The translations under genes and the position numbers were made by a program. Of a stretch of DNA of 64,000 bases, positions 7,843 to 17,472 are shown in pieces (within the stretch, counting starts at the first letter, position 1; every line of letters starts with the position of its first letter). The stretch is from Streptomyces aureocirculatus (GTDB taxonomy: Bacteria > Actinomycetota > Actinomycetes > Streptomycetales > Streptomycetaceae). The stretch lies in contig NZ_JOAP01000049.1 of the NCBI RefSeq assembly GCF_000720475.1, positions 1-64,000 on the forward strand, given 5' to 3'. Below the pieces are notes generated by a model. It saw only the letters and a list, made by a program, of their open reading frames with translations, had not been told where the DNA came from and did no database searches.

Positions 7843-9084
7843 TCACCGGCGGCCATTCGCTTCCCTTCCATGCTGGTCCACGGCGGTCGTGCCGCTCTCG
7901 CCGTGCCATTCGCACAGCAGGACGGTGGCGTCGTCGTTGAGTCGTCCGTTGTGGTGGTCGAGTACGGCGTGGACGAGGCGGCGCAGTGTTTCGGGGGTGG
8001 CCAGGCCGTCGGCCTGGCGGCGGATGATGAAGTCGACGAAGCGGTCGTGACCGAACTCGCGGCCCTGGTCGTCACGGGCCTCGACGATGCCGTCGGTGTA
8101 CAGGAGCAGTTGGTCGCCCGGCTCGAGATGCTCGCGGCACAACGTCACCGGAAGGCCCAGGCCGGTGCCCATGGGGTGGGTGGGCGGGCAGCCGAGGTGA
8201 GTGGTCCAGCGTCGGCCGCGGATCAGGACCGGAGGGTGGTGACCGCAGTTGATCCAGGTCAGGAGGCCGCTGGTGAGGTCGAGGTCGGCCAGGACCGCTG
8301 TTGCGTACCGGCTTCGGGTGAACTGCTCCATCAGGTTCGCTTCGATGGCGTCACGGGCTTCGACAAGGCCTTTGCCCTGGCGCCGCTGACTGCGGCAGGT
8401 GGCCATGGCGAGGTTGGCCGTGAGGCCTGCCGATGTGTCGTGACCCATGGCGTCGAAGACTGCGAGGTGGGCCGTGTCGCCGGCCAGAGCGTAGTCGAAG
8501 GCGTCACCCGCGGTGGCGTAGGCGGGTTCCATCGCGGCGGCGATCGTCACCCACTTGTTCGAGAAGGTGCGCGGTGGCATGAGGGTCCACTGCATCTCGG
8601 CGGACACCGACATGGGGTTGATCCGGGTGAGGCGGGCGTGTGAGTCGCTGTGGTGCCGTTTGGAGACCAGCAGCATGCCCAGGAGGGAGGCTAGGTCCTC
8701 CATCGCCGTTCGGATGTGCTCGTCGGGGGTGTGCACGGTCTCGACGCTCAGTACACCGAGGCGCTCGGTACCGTCGAGCACCGCAAGCCAGTGCTGTATG
8801 TGGCCGTCGGCGGTCGCGGTGTGTGTGCGCCCGCTGGTGAAGACCCGGCCCGCCAGCGTGGCATCGATCCGCAGCTCCTGCCCGCCCTGCCCCGCGTCGC
8901 TGCCCAGTCCGGTGACTTCGCGCAGCACCACTTCCTGCAGATCGGCCAGGTAGAACCGTGCACGGTGCAGACCTGCCTTGACGGCGTGGCTGCCGATAAG
9001 GGCGGGCAGTTCCTCGAAGGCGGAGAGGTGACTGGAGCGCAGCAGGGCATGAAGCATACGGGCGGAGTCTTCGAGCGACGTCAT
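7843..9084 (-). CDS. GAF-like plus SpoIIE/PP2C serine phosphatase
   Basis: 413 residues from ATG 9084 (MTSLEDSARMLHALL). The first 150 residues form a GAF-like sensor ending near LASLLGMLLVSKRH. Residues about 190-400 are a PP2C/SpoIIE domain with metal-binding GDAFDYAL and VFDAMGHD, NCGHHPPVLI, YTDGIVEARD and NDDATVLL. Such proteins dephosphorylate STAS anti-anti-sigma factors in partner-switching cascades controlling alternative sigma factors. STAS proteins are encoded at 38.4 and 43.7 kb, but there is no local anti-sigma gene. Upstream in-frame codons back to 9183 exist but do not resemble the family. Confidence 0.85.
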   Translation of the reverse strand: MTSLEDSARMLHALLRSSHLSAFEELPALIGSHAVKAGLHRARFYLADLQEVVLREVTGLGSDAGQGGQELRIDATLAGRVFTSGRTHTATADGHIQHWLAVLDGTERLGVLSVETVHTPDEHIRTAMEDLASLLGMLLVSKRHHSDSHARLTRINPMSVSAEMQWTLMPPRTFSNKWVTIAAAMEPAYATAGDAFDYALAGDTAHLAVFDAMGHDTSAGLTANLAMATCRSQRRQGKGLVEARDAIEANLMEQFTRSRYATAVLADLDLTSGLLTWINCGHHPPVLIRGRRWTTHLGCPPTHPMGTGLGLPVTLCREHLEPGDQLLLYTDGIVEARDDQGREFGHDRFVDFIIRRQADGLATPETLRRLVHAVLDHHNGRLNDDATVLLCEWHGESGTTAVDQHGREANGRR

Positions 9085-9844
9085 GCGATCAGCCTGTCGG
9101 ACAGGGACGGCCCGTCCGCCCGTCAGCCTCTGGGACGCGGGCAACGGGTCCTGTTGATCGGCAGACGAAAACGAGAAGCCCAATCGAATGTCACCACCAC
9201 CTTACGGCCGCAGTACCGGGCGATGTGGCGAATCACGGCGGTTGCCCTCCGCGGCACGATTGCACTCCCTGGTGGGGGCGTTCACGACGTCGCCGGGGGG
9301 CGAGATGGCTGAAAAAGTCTGTGTGGGTCTCGCAATTCTGGTGACTCGACATCTGTTGCAGACCGCGCGCCACCATGGCCGGAGCAGCGGCTTGGCCAGC
9401 CGTACGCGGTCGCGGTGACGTTCGGGGCGACGACCTCCTGATCGTCGGTGAGGTCGGTGTCCACGAAGCCGCCGCCCCCAGCCCAACCCGGCGTTGAAGG
9501 CGGCGAAATCGATCGTCAGGCCATCGAGCAGGGCCACCGTGCTGCGCCTGCTGCCTCCACGGGCCCGACCGGACGATTAGTTCGTTTCTCCGGTCGCCAA
9601 GCCCTGGTGAGGAGGGCAGCTCATCGGCACTCCCAACCCTTGTACGACTGCCGTACGTCTAACCCGCAGAACAGCGCTGACAGCACCTGTGCGCAGACCG
9701 TAGGACATCGGAGGCTTGGTAAGGGGTGGCGGCGAGCAGTGCTGGTCGGGGCGGTGCGGCTCCGTGCGGACCGTGATCGATCACAGTGCGCGGATGTGAT
9801 GGCCGCTGCATTCAGCGGGGGCGGGACGTCGAAGGGCTATGGGG
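9085..9844. other. Long intergenic gap, no supported gene
   Basis: Several short overlapping frames occur on both strands but none shows a recognisable domain, an intact start with ribosome site, or a sensible length. Possibly eroded sequence. Confidence 0.3.
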
Positions 9845-10045
9845 TCAGTCGGCGTTTTCGGTTTGCTCGCCCTTCGGGCCCCGGCCGCGTTCGGTGCGCG
9901 GACCTCGGCTCTGCCAGTCGGGATCGTCCTGGAGCGTCTCGTTCGCGGCCTGGCCGGCCTCCTGGTCGCTGACTCCCGACTGCTCCGCCTCCTTGCGCAA
10001 CCGCGCCCGGCGGGTGTCGTACTTCTTGCTTCCTGGTTCAGGCAT
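9845..10045 (-). CDS. Small conserved hydrophilic protein
   Basis: 66 residues beginning MPEPGSKKYDTRRARLRKEA, with acidic and Arg/Gly-rich continuation. Start ATG 10045 is chosen because MPEPGSKKY is the usual opening of these small Streptomyces proteins. It is charged, probably disordered at the C-terminus, and of unknown function. It lies 25 bp downstream of the DUF2795 gene in the same direction, next to stress-type genes. Confidence 0.6.
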   Translation of the reverse strand: MPEPGSKKYDTRRARLRKEAEQSGVSDQEAGQAANETLQDDPDWQSRGPRTERGRGPKGEQTENAD

Positions 10046-10070
10046 GGCCGTCGCCTCCTGGGATCGTGTC

Positions 10071-10481
10071 TCACTCCGCCTGGCGGCGGTCGCTCTCGGT
10101 TGCGAGGAGTCCGGACACATTCGCGTACGTGCCGCTGTCCGGCAGGCTTCGCACGAAGTCCAGCAAGGTGTCCGGCGCGTGGTGTGCTTGGAGGGCTTCC
10201 AGTACCGTCTGCCGGTCGGCCGGGAAGACGGAAGGTTCCAGGTGGCGCGCCAGCTCCAGGCGCAGTGACTCCGTCTCGCCGTCCGCCCGGGCTTGCTCGC
10301 GTTCCGCGCCCGGCGGGGGTACCGGTCCTCCCGGGTCGACGCGGATGTCGTCGTCCGCCGGGGGCTCGGGGTCGTTGCCTTCCTCCACGTGCGTGTGCTG
10401 GCCGGACTGGAGATAACCCTTCAGTTCGTGCTTCAGCTCGTCGTCCTTGCGGGGACCGACCGGGTTGCTGCCTCGCTCCAT
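10071..10481 (-). CDS. DUF2795 domain protein
   Basis: 136 residues. The C-terminal 60 residues carry the DUF2795 pattern LELARHLEPSVFPADRQTVL, then LLDFVRSLPDSGTYANVSGL. The N-terminal half is charged and low complexity (DDELKHELKGYLQSG). Function unknown. It sits between the small MPEPGSKK protein and the baeRF-type gene in one run of minus-strand genes. Confidence 0.7.
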   Translation of the reverse strand: MERGSNPVGPRKDDELKHELKGYLQSGQHTHVEEGNDPEPPADDDIRVDPGGPVPPPGAEREQARADGETESLRLELARHLEPSVFPADRQTVLEALQAHHAPDTLLDFVRSLPDSGTYANVSGLLATESDRRQAE

Positions 10482-10562
10482 GCGCGCGCACCTCCGCTGA
10501 CTCTTCCGAATCGTTTGTTTTTGATTACCGTGCGCTACCGGACGGGTCGGACGTCCAGTGGG

Positions 10563-11783
10563 CTAGTACGTCCAGCGCAGCAAGGCGCCGATGCCCCCGG
10601 CCGGGGTGTCGGTGTCCGCCGTGCCGACCGCGCTCGTCGTGCGCCCAGGACGGGCGCTGACGTCCGTGTCGTCCCTGGTTTCCCGATCCGCGTCGCCCGA
10701 CAGGGAGGGCTCTTCGTCGGGTACGGGGATGAGCAGTACGTCCGCTCCCGTGGCGGCGGCCGAGCGCAGCAGTGCGTCGTCCGCGCGTACGGAGACAGGG
10801 TCGCTCTCCCCCAAAGTCTGCGCGTCGCCTCGCCGGACCGCCACTTGGTCGGGCTCGGTGCCCACCCAGGTCTCCCGGCTCAGGTCCGGGCCACCGGGCC
10901 GGAGCAGCAGTGTGTCGATGCGGTGTTCGCGGGCGGCCTCCACCACGGCCGGGACGCCCTCGACCGCGTCCGTCGGCCGGTCGGTGCCCACCCGCCCGGC
11001 GCGGAAACGGTCCATGGCCACCTCGACGCGACGGGCGGCGCACTCGCGGCGGGCACGCTCGATGGCCTCTTCCAGCGCCGGGGAGTCGGAGCCGGCGGCC
11101 CGCCCGCCGTGCTCGGTCTCCACCGTGGCCTCGCGAACGGCGTCGGGGAGCTTCTCGCGCACCACCGACCGCTCACGGGGGTCGCCCACGAGGACCGCCA
11201 CCTCGGCGCCGGACTCCTCGTACGCCGTGACCAGTGCTTCGGCGATCTCGCCTGCGTTGTGCTCCCAGGTGTTTTCCACCTTGAGCTGGAAGTGCCGCTC
11301 GGACCAGTCCGACGTGGACGTGCGGTGGACGGGCCACTGCTGCCCCTCGACACCGCCCGCGTCTCGCGGCCCCTCGGCTCCTCGGCGTTCGAAATCCGCA
11401 CCCGTGCGGTCGATGTACGCCACAAGACAGACGGGGTCCTGGCCACACAGCTCCAGCAGTGGAGCCAGGCGGGGCAGCGGGGACCAACACGCGATCTGCC
11501 CCTGCGGGGCCCGGGAGAGGCGAAGGCTCAGCACCACTTCCCCGCCGGCGGCGAAGAGAGCCCGGCCGGCCGGGTTCTCCGCCACCGACATGCCGGCCAA
11601 TGCCTCACCGACCGCCTCCTTGGTCACCGCGTCGGCGCCCTGCTCCTCCAGCGTCCGGCGCACCTCTCGTACGGACAGCTCACGCCTCTTGGCACCCGAC
11701 TCGTCGTGCCGGCCCGGATCGAAGTAGACCGTGGCCCACGGACCGGAGCGGTCGAAGAGCGGTTCAAGGAAAGACAGTTGCAT
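10563..11783 (-). CDS. baeRF/Vms1-Ankzf1-like release-factor-fold protein
   Basis: 406 residues, ATG 11783 preceded by GAGGAGG. It opens LSFLEPLFDRSGPWATVYFD, typical of bacterial/archaeal eRF1 family (baeRF2/Rv2629-like) proteins. The middle domain has VAYIDRTGADFERRG and the C-terminal domain has IDTLLLRPGGPDLSRETWVG and GADVLLIPV. The fold is that of eukaryotic release factor 1 and the Vms1 peptidyl-tRNA hydrolases, suggesting a ribosome-rescue or stress role. The GGQ-type catalytic motif is not obvious. Co-oriented with the two small genes downstream. Confidence 0.75.
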   Translation of the reverse strand: MQLSFLEPLFDRSGPWATVYFDPGRHDESGAKRRELSVREVRRTLEEQGADAVTKEAVGEALAGMSVAENPAGRALFAAGGEVVLSLRLSRAPQGQIACWSPLPRLAPLLELCGQDPVCLVAYIDRTGADFERRGAEGPRDAGGVEGQQWPVHRTSTSDWSERHFQLKVENTWEHNAGEIAEALVTAYEESGAEVAVLVGDPRERSVVREKLPDAVREATVETEHGGRAAGSDSPALEEAIERARRECAARRVEVAMDRFRAGRVGTDRPTDAVEGVPAVVEAAREHRIDTLLLRPGGPDLSRETWVGTEPDQVAVRRGDAQTLGESDPVSVRADDALLRSAAATGADVLLIPVPDEEPSLSGDADRETRDDTDVSARPGRTTSAVGTADTDTPAGGIGALLRWTY

Positions 11784-12184
11784 GCTTCCTCCTCAGTCGT
11801 CCCGGTTCCTGCGGGTTCACGGAGTTCCGGCTCAAGCGCCCGGACGGCAGGGAAGGACACACGCGAGGATCTCGACCTCGAACGTGCTGGGCACAGGCCC
11901 GGGCCGCCGCAGTACTCGCAGGGGCACTGCAGCGGCGCCCCGCGCTTTCCGCGCCGGCTTTCCCAAGCTACCGCCGAGCGTGGCGCGGGCCAGATGGGTT
12001 GAGCCGTACGGGTGAGATGGCCGATCAGACTTCGCCACGTACACGAGTGCCGGATCCGGTCGTCCAGATGGGGGGGGTGGACGGAGCACGACCGTGACCG
12101 ACCACCGCACCATCGTCGGCAAGAAACCATCTGCACGGAAAGGTGCGGGCGGGGCATCCGGTTCCCTCAACCTGGGAGGATGCC
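11784..12184. other. Divergent gap, no supported gene
   Basis: It separates the baeRF gene from the decayed DUF6328 gene. There are G-runs (a 7-G tract near 12070) and arginine-rich spurious frames only. The end, at 12175-12181, carries a GGGAGGA ribosome site serving ATG 12185. Confidence 0.3.
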
Positions 12185-12663
12185 ATGGCCATGACGGAGC
12201 GACCGGTCGAGTCGGTGCAGGAGGGCACCGCCTGCTGTGCCGACCACCACAGCCGGGATTGGCGAGCCGAACGTGCCGAAGAGCCGGAGACGGCGCGCGA
12301 GAGTCAATCGTCGCTGGCACGAGATCCTGCAGGAGACGAGGGTCGCCCAGACGGGTGTGCAGATCCTCTTCGGATTCCTGCTCAGCGTTGCGCTCACCCG
12401 TGTCCCTGCACCGCTTCCTGTCGGGCCAGCGCATGAAGGACGAACTGGTGGAGACCGCAGAGCGCCTGATGACGTGTGGCATGGTCCTCCTGGCACTGAC
12501 CATCGGATGCACCCTCCTGTTGATCCTGCGCATCGTGATCCCCGGCCCTCTCGCCGAGACCCTGGCCACAGGGGTCATGCTGTGGTTCGGCATCCGCTGG
12601 TACGCACTGCCCCTGAGGCTTCGCCGCCGCGTCGGTCGTCGCTCCCGCATCGACAGCGCGTAG
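12185..12663 (+). pseudogene. DUF6328 membrane protein, frameshifted and internally deleted
   Basis: The family N-terminus is read from ATG 12185 (MAMTERPVESVQEGTACCAD). The conserved RRWHEILQETRVAQTGVQIL lies in another frame from about 12290. VSLHRFLSGQRMKDELVETA and the two C-terminal helices lie in a third frame ending at 12663. Between FLLSVAL and SLHRF about 40 residues of the first membrane region are missing. Intact DUF6328 proteins are about 160-residue polytopic membrane proteins of unknown role. Two frame changes plus the deletion make this a pseudogene. Confidence 0.65.
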
Positions 12664-12770
12664 CGTGCTCCTTTCGCTGGGAGTCACCCGTCTGCCCACC
12701 GCAGCCCTGTCGGCTCCCGGGCAGGCCTGCTGGCGCGCGGTGACCGTGCGCGGCGAAGCGGGAGGACCTC

Positions 12771-13371
12771 ATGCGTGTCGCAGTCGTCGGACAGGGCTAC
12801 GTGGGGGTGACCGGTGCCATCGCCCTCGCCCGGCAGGGGCACCGGGTGAGCGGGATCGAGCAGGACCCGTGAGGGAAACCGCGGTCTTGCTGCCCGCACC
12901 GTATGTGGTGCTCAAGTCGACCGTGCCGCCAGGAACCAGCGAGGCCCTGCCGGCCGCGTATCCGCGGCTGCGCCGGCGCTACGCGTACAACCCGGAGTTC
13001 CTCAATCAGGGCAGCGCACTCGACGACTGGACCAGTCACTCCCGGGTGGTGTCCGGAGCGTGGTGCGAGGCGATGACAGACGTCCTGCGTGAGCTGTACG
13101 GAGCGCTGACCTGCCCGTGGGTGACCACCACGCCCACCACCGCGGAGATGGCCAAGTACATCAGCAACACGTTCCTGGCCATGAAGATCAGCTTCTCCAA
13201 CGAGGTGGCCAGGCTTTGCGCGGCGCCGGAGACGAACATCGACGACGCGCTGCGCACCGCGGGCTGCGACCCCCGGATCGGACACGCCTTCCTGCCCGGG
13301 CTCGGTTTCGGCGATTCCTGCCTGCCGAAGGACGGCGCGGACCTGACCGTACGGCCGCCCTCGACCCGGAG
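12771..13371 (+). pseudogene. UDP-glucose/GDP-mannose dehydrogenase, degraded
   Basis: MRVAVVGQGYVGVTGAIALA at 12771 is the Rossmann N-terminus of UDP-glucose 6-dehydrogenase-type enzymes, but a TGA follows at 12870. In another frame the middle continues with LKSTVPPGTSEALP, YNPEFLNQGSALDDW, TAEMAKYISNTFLAMKISF and the catalytic-loop region GFGDSCLPKD. About 60 residues after the Rossmann start and the whole C-terminal UDP-binding domain are gone. The intact enzyme oxidises UDP-glucose to UDP-glucuronate for cell-surface polymers. Confidence 0.7.
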
Positions 13372-13394
13372 GGCGGCGGGCACAGGCGTGGTCG

Positions 13395-13565
13395 TCACGT
13401 GTCGTCCCGCACGTCCTCCGGTTCGATGCCGGCTTCCTCCATCGCCTCGCGCAGCGTGCGACTGGTGGCGCCGTTGTCCTTACCGGCGTCCTCCCGGTCG
13501 GCGCCCGTCGCGATGACCTCGTCGGTGGAGGTCGTCTTGGGGCGGTTTTCCTCAGGGACGGTCAT
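13395..13565 (-). CDS. Small acidic hypothetical protein
   Basis: 56 residues, MTVPEENRPKTTSTDEVIAT then an acidic C-terminus ending EPEDVRDDT. ATG 13565 has AGGAGAG upstream. No domain recognised; probably soluble and partly disordered. It is 31 bp downstream of another small gene on the same strand. Confidence 0.45.
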   Translation of the reverse strand: MTVPEENRPKTTSTDEVIATGADREDAGKDNGATSRTLREAMEEAGIEPEDVRDDT

Positions 13566-13595
13566 GCTCTCTCCTCGCGTAGGAAGGGGACCTGG

Positions 13596-13787
13596 TCAGG
13601 CCGGGTGGTCGGGCTGCTGTTCGGGAGGAGTGCCGCCGCCCTCGCCGCCGCCCTTGTTCCCCCGGTCCGTACCGTGGGCGTGCCCGCTGCCCTTGGCGGG
13701 CTGTGCGGCCTTGCGGGCCTGGCTGTCCTGCGGGGTACCCGCCCCCTTGTCGCTGCGCCGCAGCTCAGGCTGCTGAGGATTCGACAT
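13596..13787 (-). CDS. Small Gly/Lys-rich hypothetical protein
   Basis: 63 residues starting MSNPQQPELRRSDKGAGTPQ, with a glycine-rich, charged tail. ATG 13787 follows AGGAGCAGTACTC. Similar short disordered proteins are common near stress genes in Streptomyces. Function unknown. Confidence 0.5.
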   Translation of the reverse strand: MSNPQQPELRRSDKGAGTPQDSQARKAAQPAKGSGHAHGTDRGNKGGGEGGGTPPEQQPDHPA

Positions 13788-14593
13788 GAGTACTGCTCCT
13801 TTCCTGCGGACCTTGCCTGCGCGCGTCCGCCGTGGCGCGCTTGCCGATCACTCGGGTAACCCGGCCCACAAGAGACGAAACACGCGCAGCTCTGTGACAG
13901 CGATGGCGACAACGACCAGTCCCGTTCAGTTCGCGGGCACGCGCCCAGCACCGCCTCCGCAGAACCGTCACACTGCGCTCCGCCGGTCAGGCTCCGCCAG
14001 GCCTGGGACGCTGCACGCCGAGAACGGGAAACCCCGGCGGCGAGGCCGCTCGGCGGCCGTCGCTGCACAGCAGGCCGACGCGGAGCCCGTACTGCCGGGC
14101 CGAGTCCTCACACAGCGGTCGGCGTGGCCGGGCCGTTGCGGCGTTCGGGCGGCTCTCATGGTGCGGCGCAGAGCGGTCTCCGCGGCGTCGATCAGCGGAT
14201 CGCCCTCGGTCCGTGGATGCCGTGCGACACCGAGTTCGACATCGTGGAACGCGGGCAGGGCGTCCGCGTCGTGGCAGGCCGTGCCCGGTTCGAGGTTCGC
14301 GGGGAGGGGCGGCAACGCGGCCCGGGCAGTGCGGACCGAGACGAGGGAATTCAGGTCGAACGTGTCGGACGACTGCTGCAGCACGGACGATCACACCGGA
14401 GCTCAAAGTCACCGGCGTGACCGGCGTGTCCGTGGACCTTTCCGAGTCCGGGTCCTGCCGATGTTCCCGGCCTGACGCCCGCGTGCTCCATGGTGCTCAG
14501 GCCGCTGCTCCGAGCGCGAGGGTCTGTCCCGGCGGGATGGGGTCGGCCGCCGCTGGTGGCGGCCGATCCGCTCCCTGTGTGCGGTCGCGGTAC
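13788..14593. other. Gap with one doubtful minus-strand frame
   Basis: The only candidate is 13968-14384 (minus, 138 codons, starting MLQQSSDTFDLNSLVSVRTA). Its first 70 residues, with DPLIDAAETALRRTM, look protein-like, but the rest is arginine-rich without a recognised domain. It could be a decayed gene; I do not call it. Nothing else is supported. Confidence 0.25.
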
Positions 14594-15150
14594 TCAGGTG
14601 GCCTTGCCGCGGGCGATGTAGAGGTTCATGTCGGTGAAGTCGACGGTGATGTTGTAGGGCTTGTGGAAGCTGTGGAAGAAGGCGGCTCGAATGTCGAACC
14701 CGTAGGGGGCGAGCGTGGCCTGTGGGTGCGTCTCGCAGTAGATGTCCTTTGCGGCGGCGTCGCCGAGGCGGATCTCCTTCGGGTAGCAGGGGTAGGTGAC
14801 GGCTGGGTGGCTGTGGGCAAAGGTCCCGATCGGGCGGTCGTAGTCGCTGCGGATCCCCAACTGCTCGGCCGTCTCCCCGAAGACGACCGCGGCGCTCTCA
14901 CCGCCGCTTCCGCCGAAGTTCACGCCCACCACCCCTGAGCGGGAGCCTGCGACGCCGGTGATGCTGCCCCTGGTGTGCAGATACTGCTCAGCCAGCCACA
15001 GCGGCAGGGCCTCGGCGCCCGCCCGTGCGGCGGCGGCGCGTACCTTCCTGGCCGTTTCGGGTGTGCGGCGGCGCAGGATCAGATGCCGGCCCGCGTAGTC
15101 GAAGGTGGTCAGCAAGTGGGTGAAGACCCAGGTGCCGATCATGCCGGCGC
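14594..15150 (-). pseudogene. Retropepsin-like aspartyl protease family protein, 5' end deleted
   Basis: The C-terminal portion (about 180 residues) is well preserved: GMIGTWVFTHLLTTFDYAG, ILRRRTPETARKVRA, VVGVNFGGSGGES, DYDRPIGTFAHSHPAVTYPC and the end FTDMNLYIARGK. This matches the C-terminal half of secreted or membrane retropepsin-like proteins. The homology stops at about 15150, exactly where a plus-strand ProC fragment begins, so the 5' half including the first catalytic Asp is gone. Confidence 0.6.
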
Positions 15151-15159
15151 TGTCGGTGC

Positions 15160-15688
15160 CGACATCTTCACCCGACTCCACGGCAAACTGGTGGTCAACG
15201 TCATGGCCGGAGTCCGCATCGACGAGCTGCGCCGGACACTCGCCACCAACGCCCAGGTGGTACGAGCCATCCCCCTGCCCACTGTACGAGAGCGCCGCTC
15301 CGTCACCGTGACGTGCCCCTCGCATCCGGCGGTGAACGCCTTCTTCGAGCACCTGGGCGGGGCGCTCCCGGTCGAGGACGAGGCGGCCTTCGACGTCTTC
15401 TCCGCCCTGACGGGGACGCTGACCACGCACTACTCCTACCTCGTCACGCTCGCCTCATGGGCCGCAGAGCACGGCATCGCCGCCGACGACGCGGACAGCT
15501 ACGTACGCAGCCTCTTCCAGGGAGTCGGCCGCTCCCTGAGCGACGGGACGCGCTCCCTGCAACAGCTCGCCGCCGACCACGAGACCCCGAAGGGAAACAA
15601 CGAACGCATCCGCACCACGTGGTTCGGCCCGGCCAACTCCGAAGCCCTCCGCAAGGCCCTCGACGGCCTGCTCGCCGATCTGAGGTAG
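15160..15688 (+). pseudogene. proC: Pyrroline-5-carboxylate reductase-like, 5' end deleted
   Basis: In frame to the stop at 15688: GKLVVNVMAGVRIDELRRTL, NAQVVRAIPLPTVRERRSVT, then the C-terminal dimerisation helices with ALTGTLTTHYSYLVTLASWA and TPKGNNERIRTTWFG. This is the C-terminal two thirds of a ProC-like NADP oxidoreductase. The Rossmann N-terminus is missing at the junction with the retropepsin fragment. There is no plausible start codon or ribosome site, hence a pseudogene. Confidence 0.65.
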
Positions 15689-15828
15689 TCCGGGCAGTTG
15701 TACACCGGGATCCGGCTGCACGGGCCGTGCCGCCTGCGCATCCGCTGGGAGATCCGCGACGGCATCCACCGCGCGTTCGTCACCCTCGGCTGCGCCGTCC
15801 TCCAACGGCGACGACGAGCCCGCGCTCC

Positions 15829-16566
15829 TCACATCCGGGATCTCAGCACGTCGACCTCACAGCCCGGCGCGGACGGGTCGAAGCCGTGCTCGACCAGCCA
15901 GCGAACCCCCAGCAGGCTTCGCAACGACCACCACGCGCGGATCACGTCGAGGTCGACGTCGGTGCCGTAGCCGGCGACGACGTCACCGAGGTGCTCCTCG
16001 TGTCCGAGCGTCAAGGTGGCGAGGTCGAACAGGGCATCACCCTGCCCCGCCTCGGACCAGTCGATGATGCCAGTGACCTCGTCGCCTTCGACGAACACGT
16101 GAGCGATCTGTAGGTCGCCGTGCGTGAACACCGGAGTCCACGGCCGGAGCGCGGCCTCGGCGACCTGGCGGTTGCGGGTGACCAGGTCGGCGGGCAGGAC
16201 ACCGTTCGTCACGAGCCACTCGCACTCGCTCTCGAGTTCCGCCGCCAACTCGTCGAGGCCCCGGCCGGGCCAGGGCGGCAACGGAGCGTCGTGCAACTTC
16301 CGGATGGCGGCGCCCGCCGCGGCCCACGCCGCCGGCGACGCGGTCGACGGCTCGCCGAGGCGGCCGAGCACCGTCCCCGGGACCGCGGCGATCGTGAGCA
16401 CGGGCGGCTCGCGCCACAGGACCTTCGGGGTCGGGACCGGTGCCAGGGCCATCGCCTCGACCTCGACGTCGATGCGCGCCTGATCGGCGTCCACCTTCAG
16501 GAACACGTCGCCGACGCGCAGAGTCGCGCGTTCGGAATGGGCGACGACGACTTTGACCTCATCCAT
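15829..16566 (-). CDS. Aminoglycoside phosphotransferase-family kinase
   Basis: 245 residues of the APH/choline kinase fold. Visible are the nucleotide-loop Lys region VGDVFLKVD, the catalytic FTHGDLQIAHVFV (Brenner motif), and the metal-binding IIDWSEAGQGDALFDLA. ATG 16566 begins MDEVKVVVAHSERATLRVGD. The family includes antibiotic kinases, homoserine and macrolide kinases; the substrate cannot be assigned. It is separated from the DHFR-like gene by 120 bp in the same direction. Confidence 0.8.
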   Translation of the reverse strand: MDEVKVVVAHSERATLRVGDVFLKVDADQARIDVEVEAMALAPVPTPKVLWREPPVLTIAAVPGTVLGRLGEPSTASPAAWAAAGAAIRKLHDAPLPPWPGRGLDELAAELESECEWLVTNGVLPADLVTRNRQVAEAALRPWTPVFTHGDLQIAHVFVEGDEVTGIIDWSEAGQGDALFDLATLTLGHEEHLGDVVAGYGTDVDLDVIRAWWSLRSLLGVRWLVEHGFDPSAPGCEVDVLRSRM

Positions 16567-16686
16567 GGGCGATCAGTATCCCGGGGCCGACCGTCGGCGT
16601 CACCGGATTTATCGCGGCTGCCCTGCGCGTGCCTGGCCGGTGCCGAGGAGCCCTCCCGGGCGGCGCTGCTGCGGGGTACCAGGCCG

Positions 16687-17250
16687 CTAACGCGCCACCC
16701 GGTAGCGGAGGTAGACGACCTTCGAGCCGAAGGTGCGCGTCTCGGCGAGTTCGAGGTCCACCCGGCGCTCGCACCGGGGAAAGAACGGGGTGCCGCCGCC
16801 GACAAGGACTGGGTGGACCACGGCCCGGTACTCGTCGATGAGACCCGATGCGGCCGCCTCGGCGGCGAGCGTCGCGCCGCCGATCGCGATCTCGCCCTCC
16901 CCCGGCTCGGCCCGCAACCGCTCGATCTCCTCCGCCAGGCCGCCGGAGGCCAGGCGGGCATTGCCCCGCACCTCCGACAGCGTGGTGGAGAACACCACCT
17001 TGGGGAGCGGCTTCCAGAGCGCGGTCCATTCGAGCGTGGCGTCGTCGAGCGAGGGGTCCTGGTCGGCGGTCTCCCAGTACAGCATCGTCTCGTACAGCCG
17101 TCGTCCCAATAGATGGACACCGACCTGACGGATGTCGTCGATCCAGAAGCGAAAGACCTCCTCGTCGGGATCCGTCCAGTCGAAGGTGCCGTCCGGCCCG
17201 ACGATGTAGCCGTCGAGTGAGACGCCCATCGAATAGGTCACGCTGCGCAT
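16687..17250 (-). CDS. DHFR/RibD C-terminal family reductase
   Basis: 187 residues from ATG 17250 (MRSVTYSMGVSLDGYIVGPD). The dihydrofolate-reductase-like fold is shown by SLDGYI, HLLGRRLYETM, LPKVVFSTTLSEV and GEIAIGGATLAAEAAASGLID. These proteins resemble the RibD reductase domain and bind NADPH; most Streptomyces paralogs are uncharacterised. Start confirmed by AGGACGACTG upstream and by family alignment. Confidence 0.85.
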   Translation of the reverse strand: MRSVTYSMGVSLDGYIVGPDGTFDWTDPDEEVFRFWIDDIRQVGVHLLGRRLYETMLYWETADQDPSLDDATLEWTALWKPLPKVVFSTTLSEVRGNARLASGGLAEEIERLRAEPGEGEIAIGGATLAAEAAASGLIDEYRAVVHPVLVGGGTPFFPRCERRVDLELAETRTFGSKVVYLRYRVAR

Positions 17251-17400
17251 CAGTCGTCCTCCTCGGTGACGGGTTCGACAGTACGACCGCCGGACGCCGC
17301 AGGACTCATCGCAGTTCGCGGAGCCGGTCTCTCGGCCAGGGTCGCCTGGGAACGGTGCCGACCCTATGGGTGCCTCACCCGACGTGCCGGAGCGACACCC

Positions 17401-17472
17401 GCCGATGGCCCGGCCACGTTCACCGCCGATGATCCGGCCACGTTCACCGCCGATGATCCGGCCGCGTTCACC
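17401..17472. repeat. Three tandem 24-bp repeats
   Basis: GCCGATGATCCGGCC plus ACGTTCACC is repeated three times with two or three substitutions, directly after the stop codon of the epoxide hydrolase. Probably replication-slippage DNA without known role. Confidence 0.7.

Noticed and set aside
9202..9537. Minus-strand frame starting MALLDGLTIDFAAFNAG
   Set aside because: Protein-like for fewer than 20 residues, then arginine-rich; no domain and no ribosome site.
17401..17472. 24-bp repeats as operator array or attachment site
   Set aside because: They directly follow a stop codon, have no dyad symmetry and look like slippage repeats.
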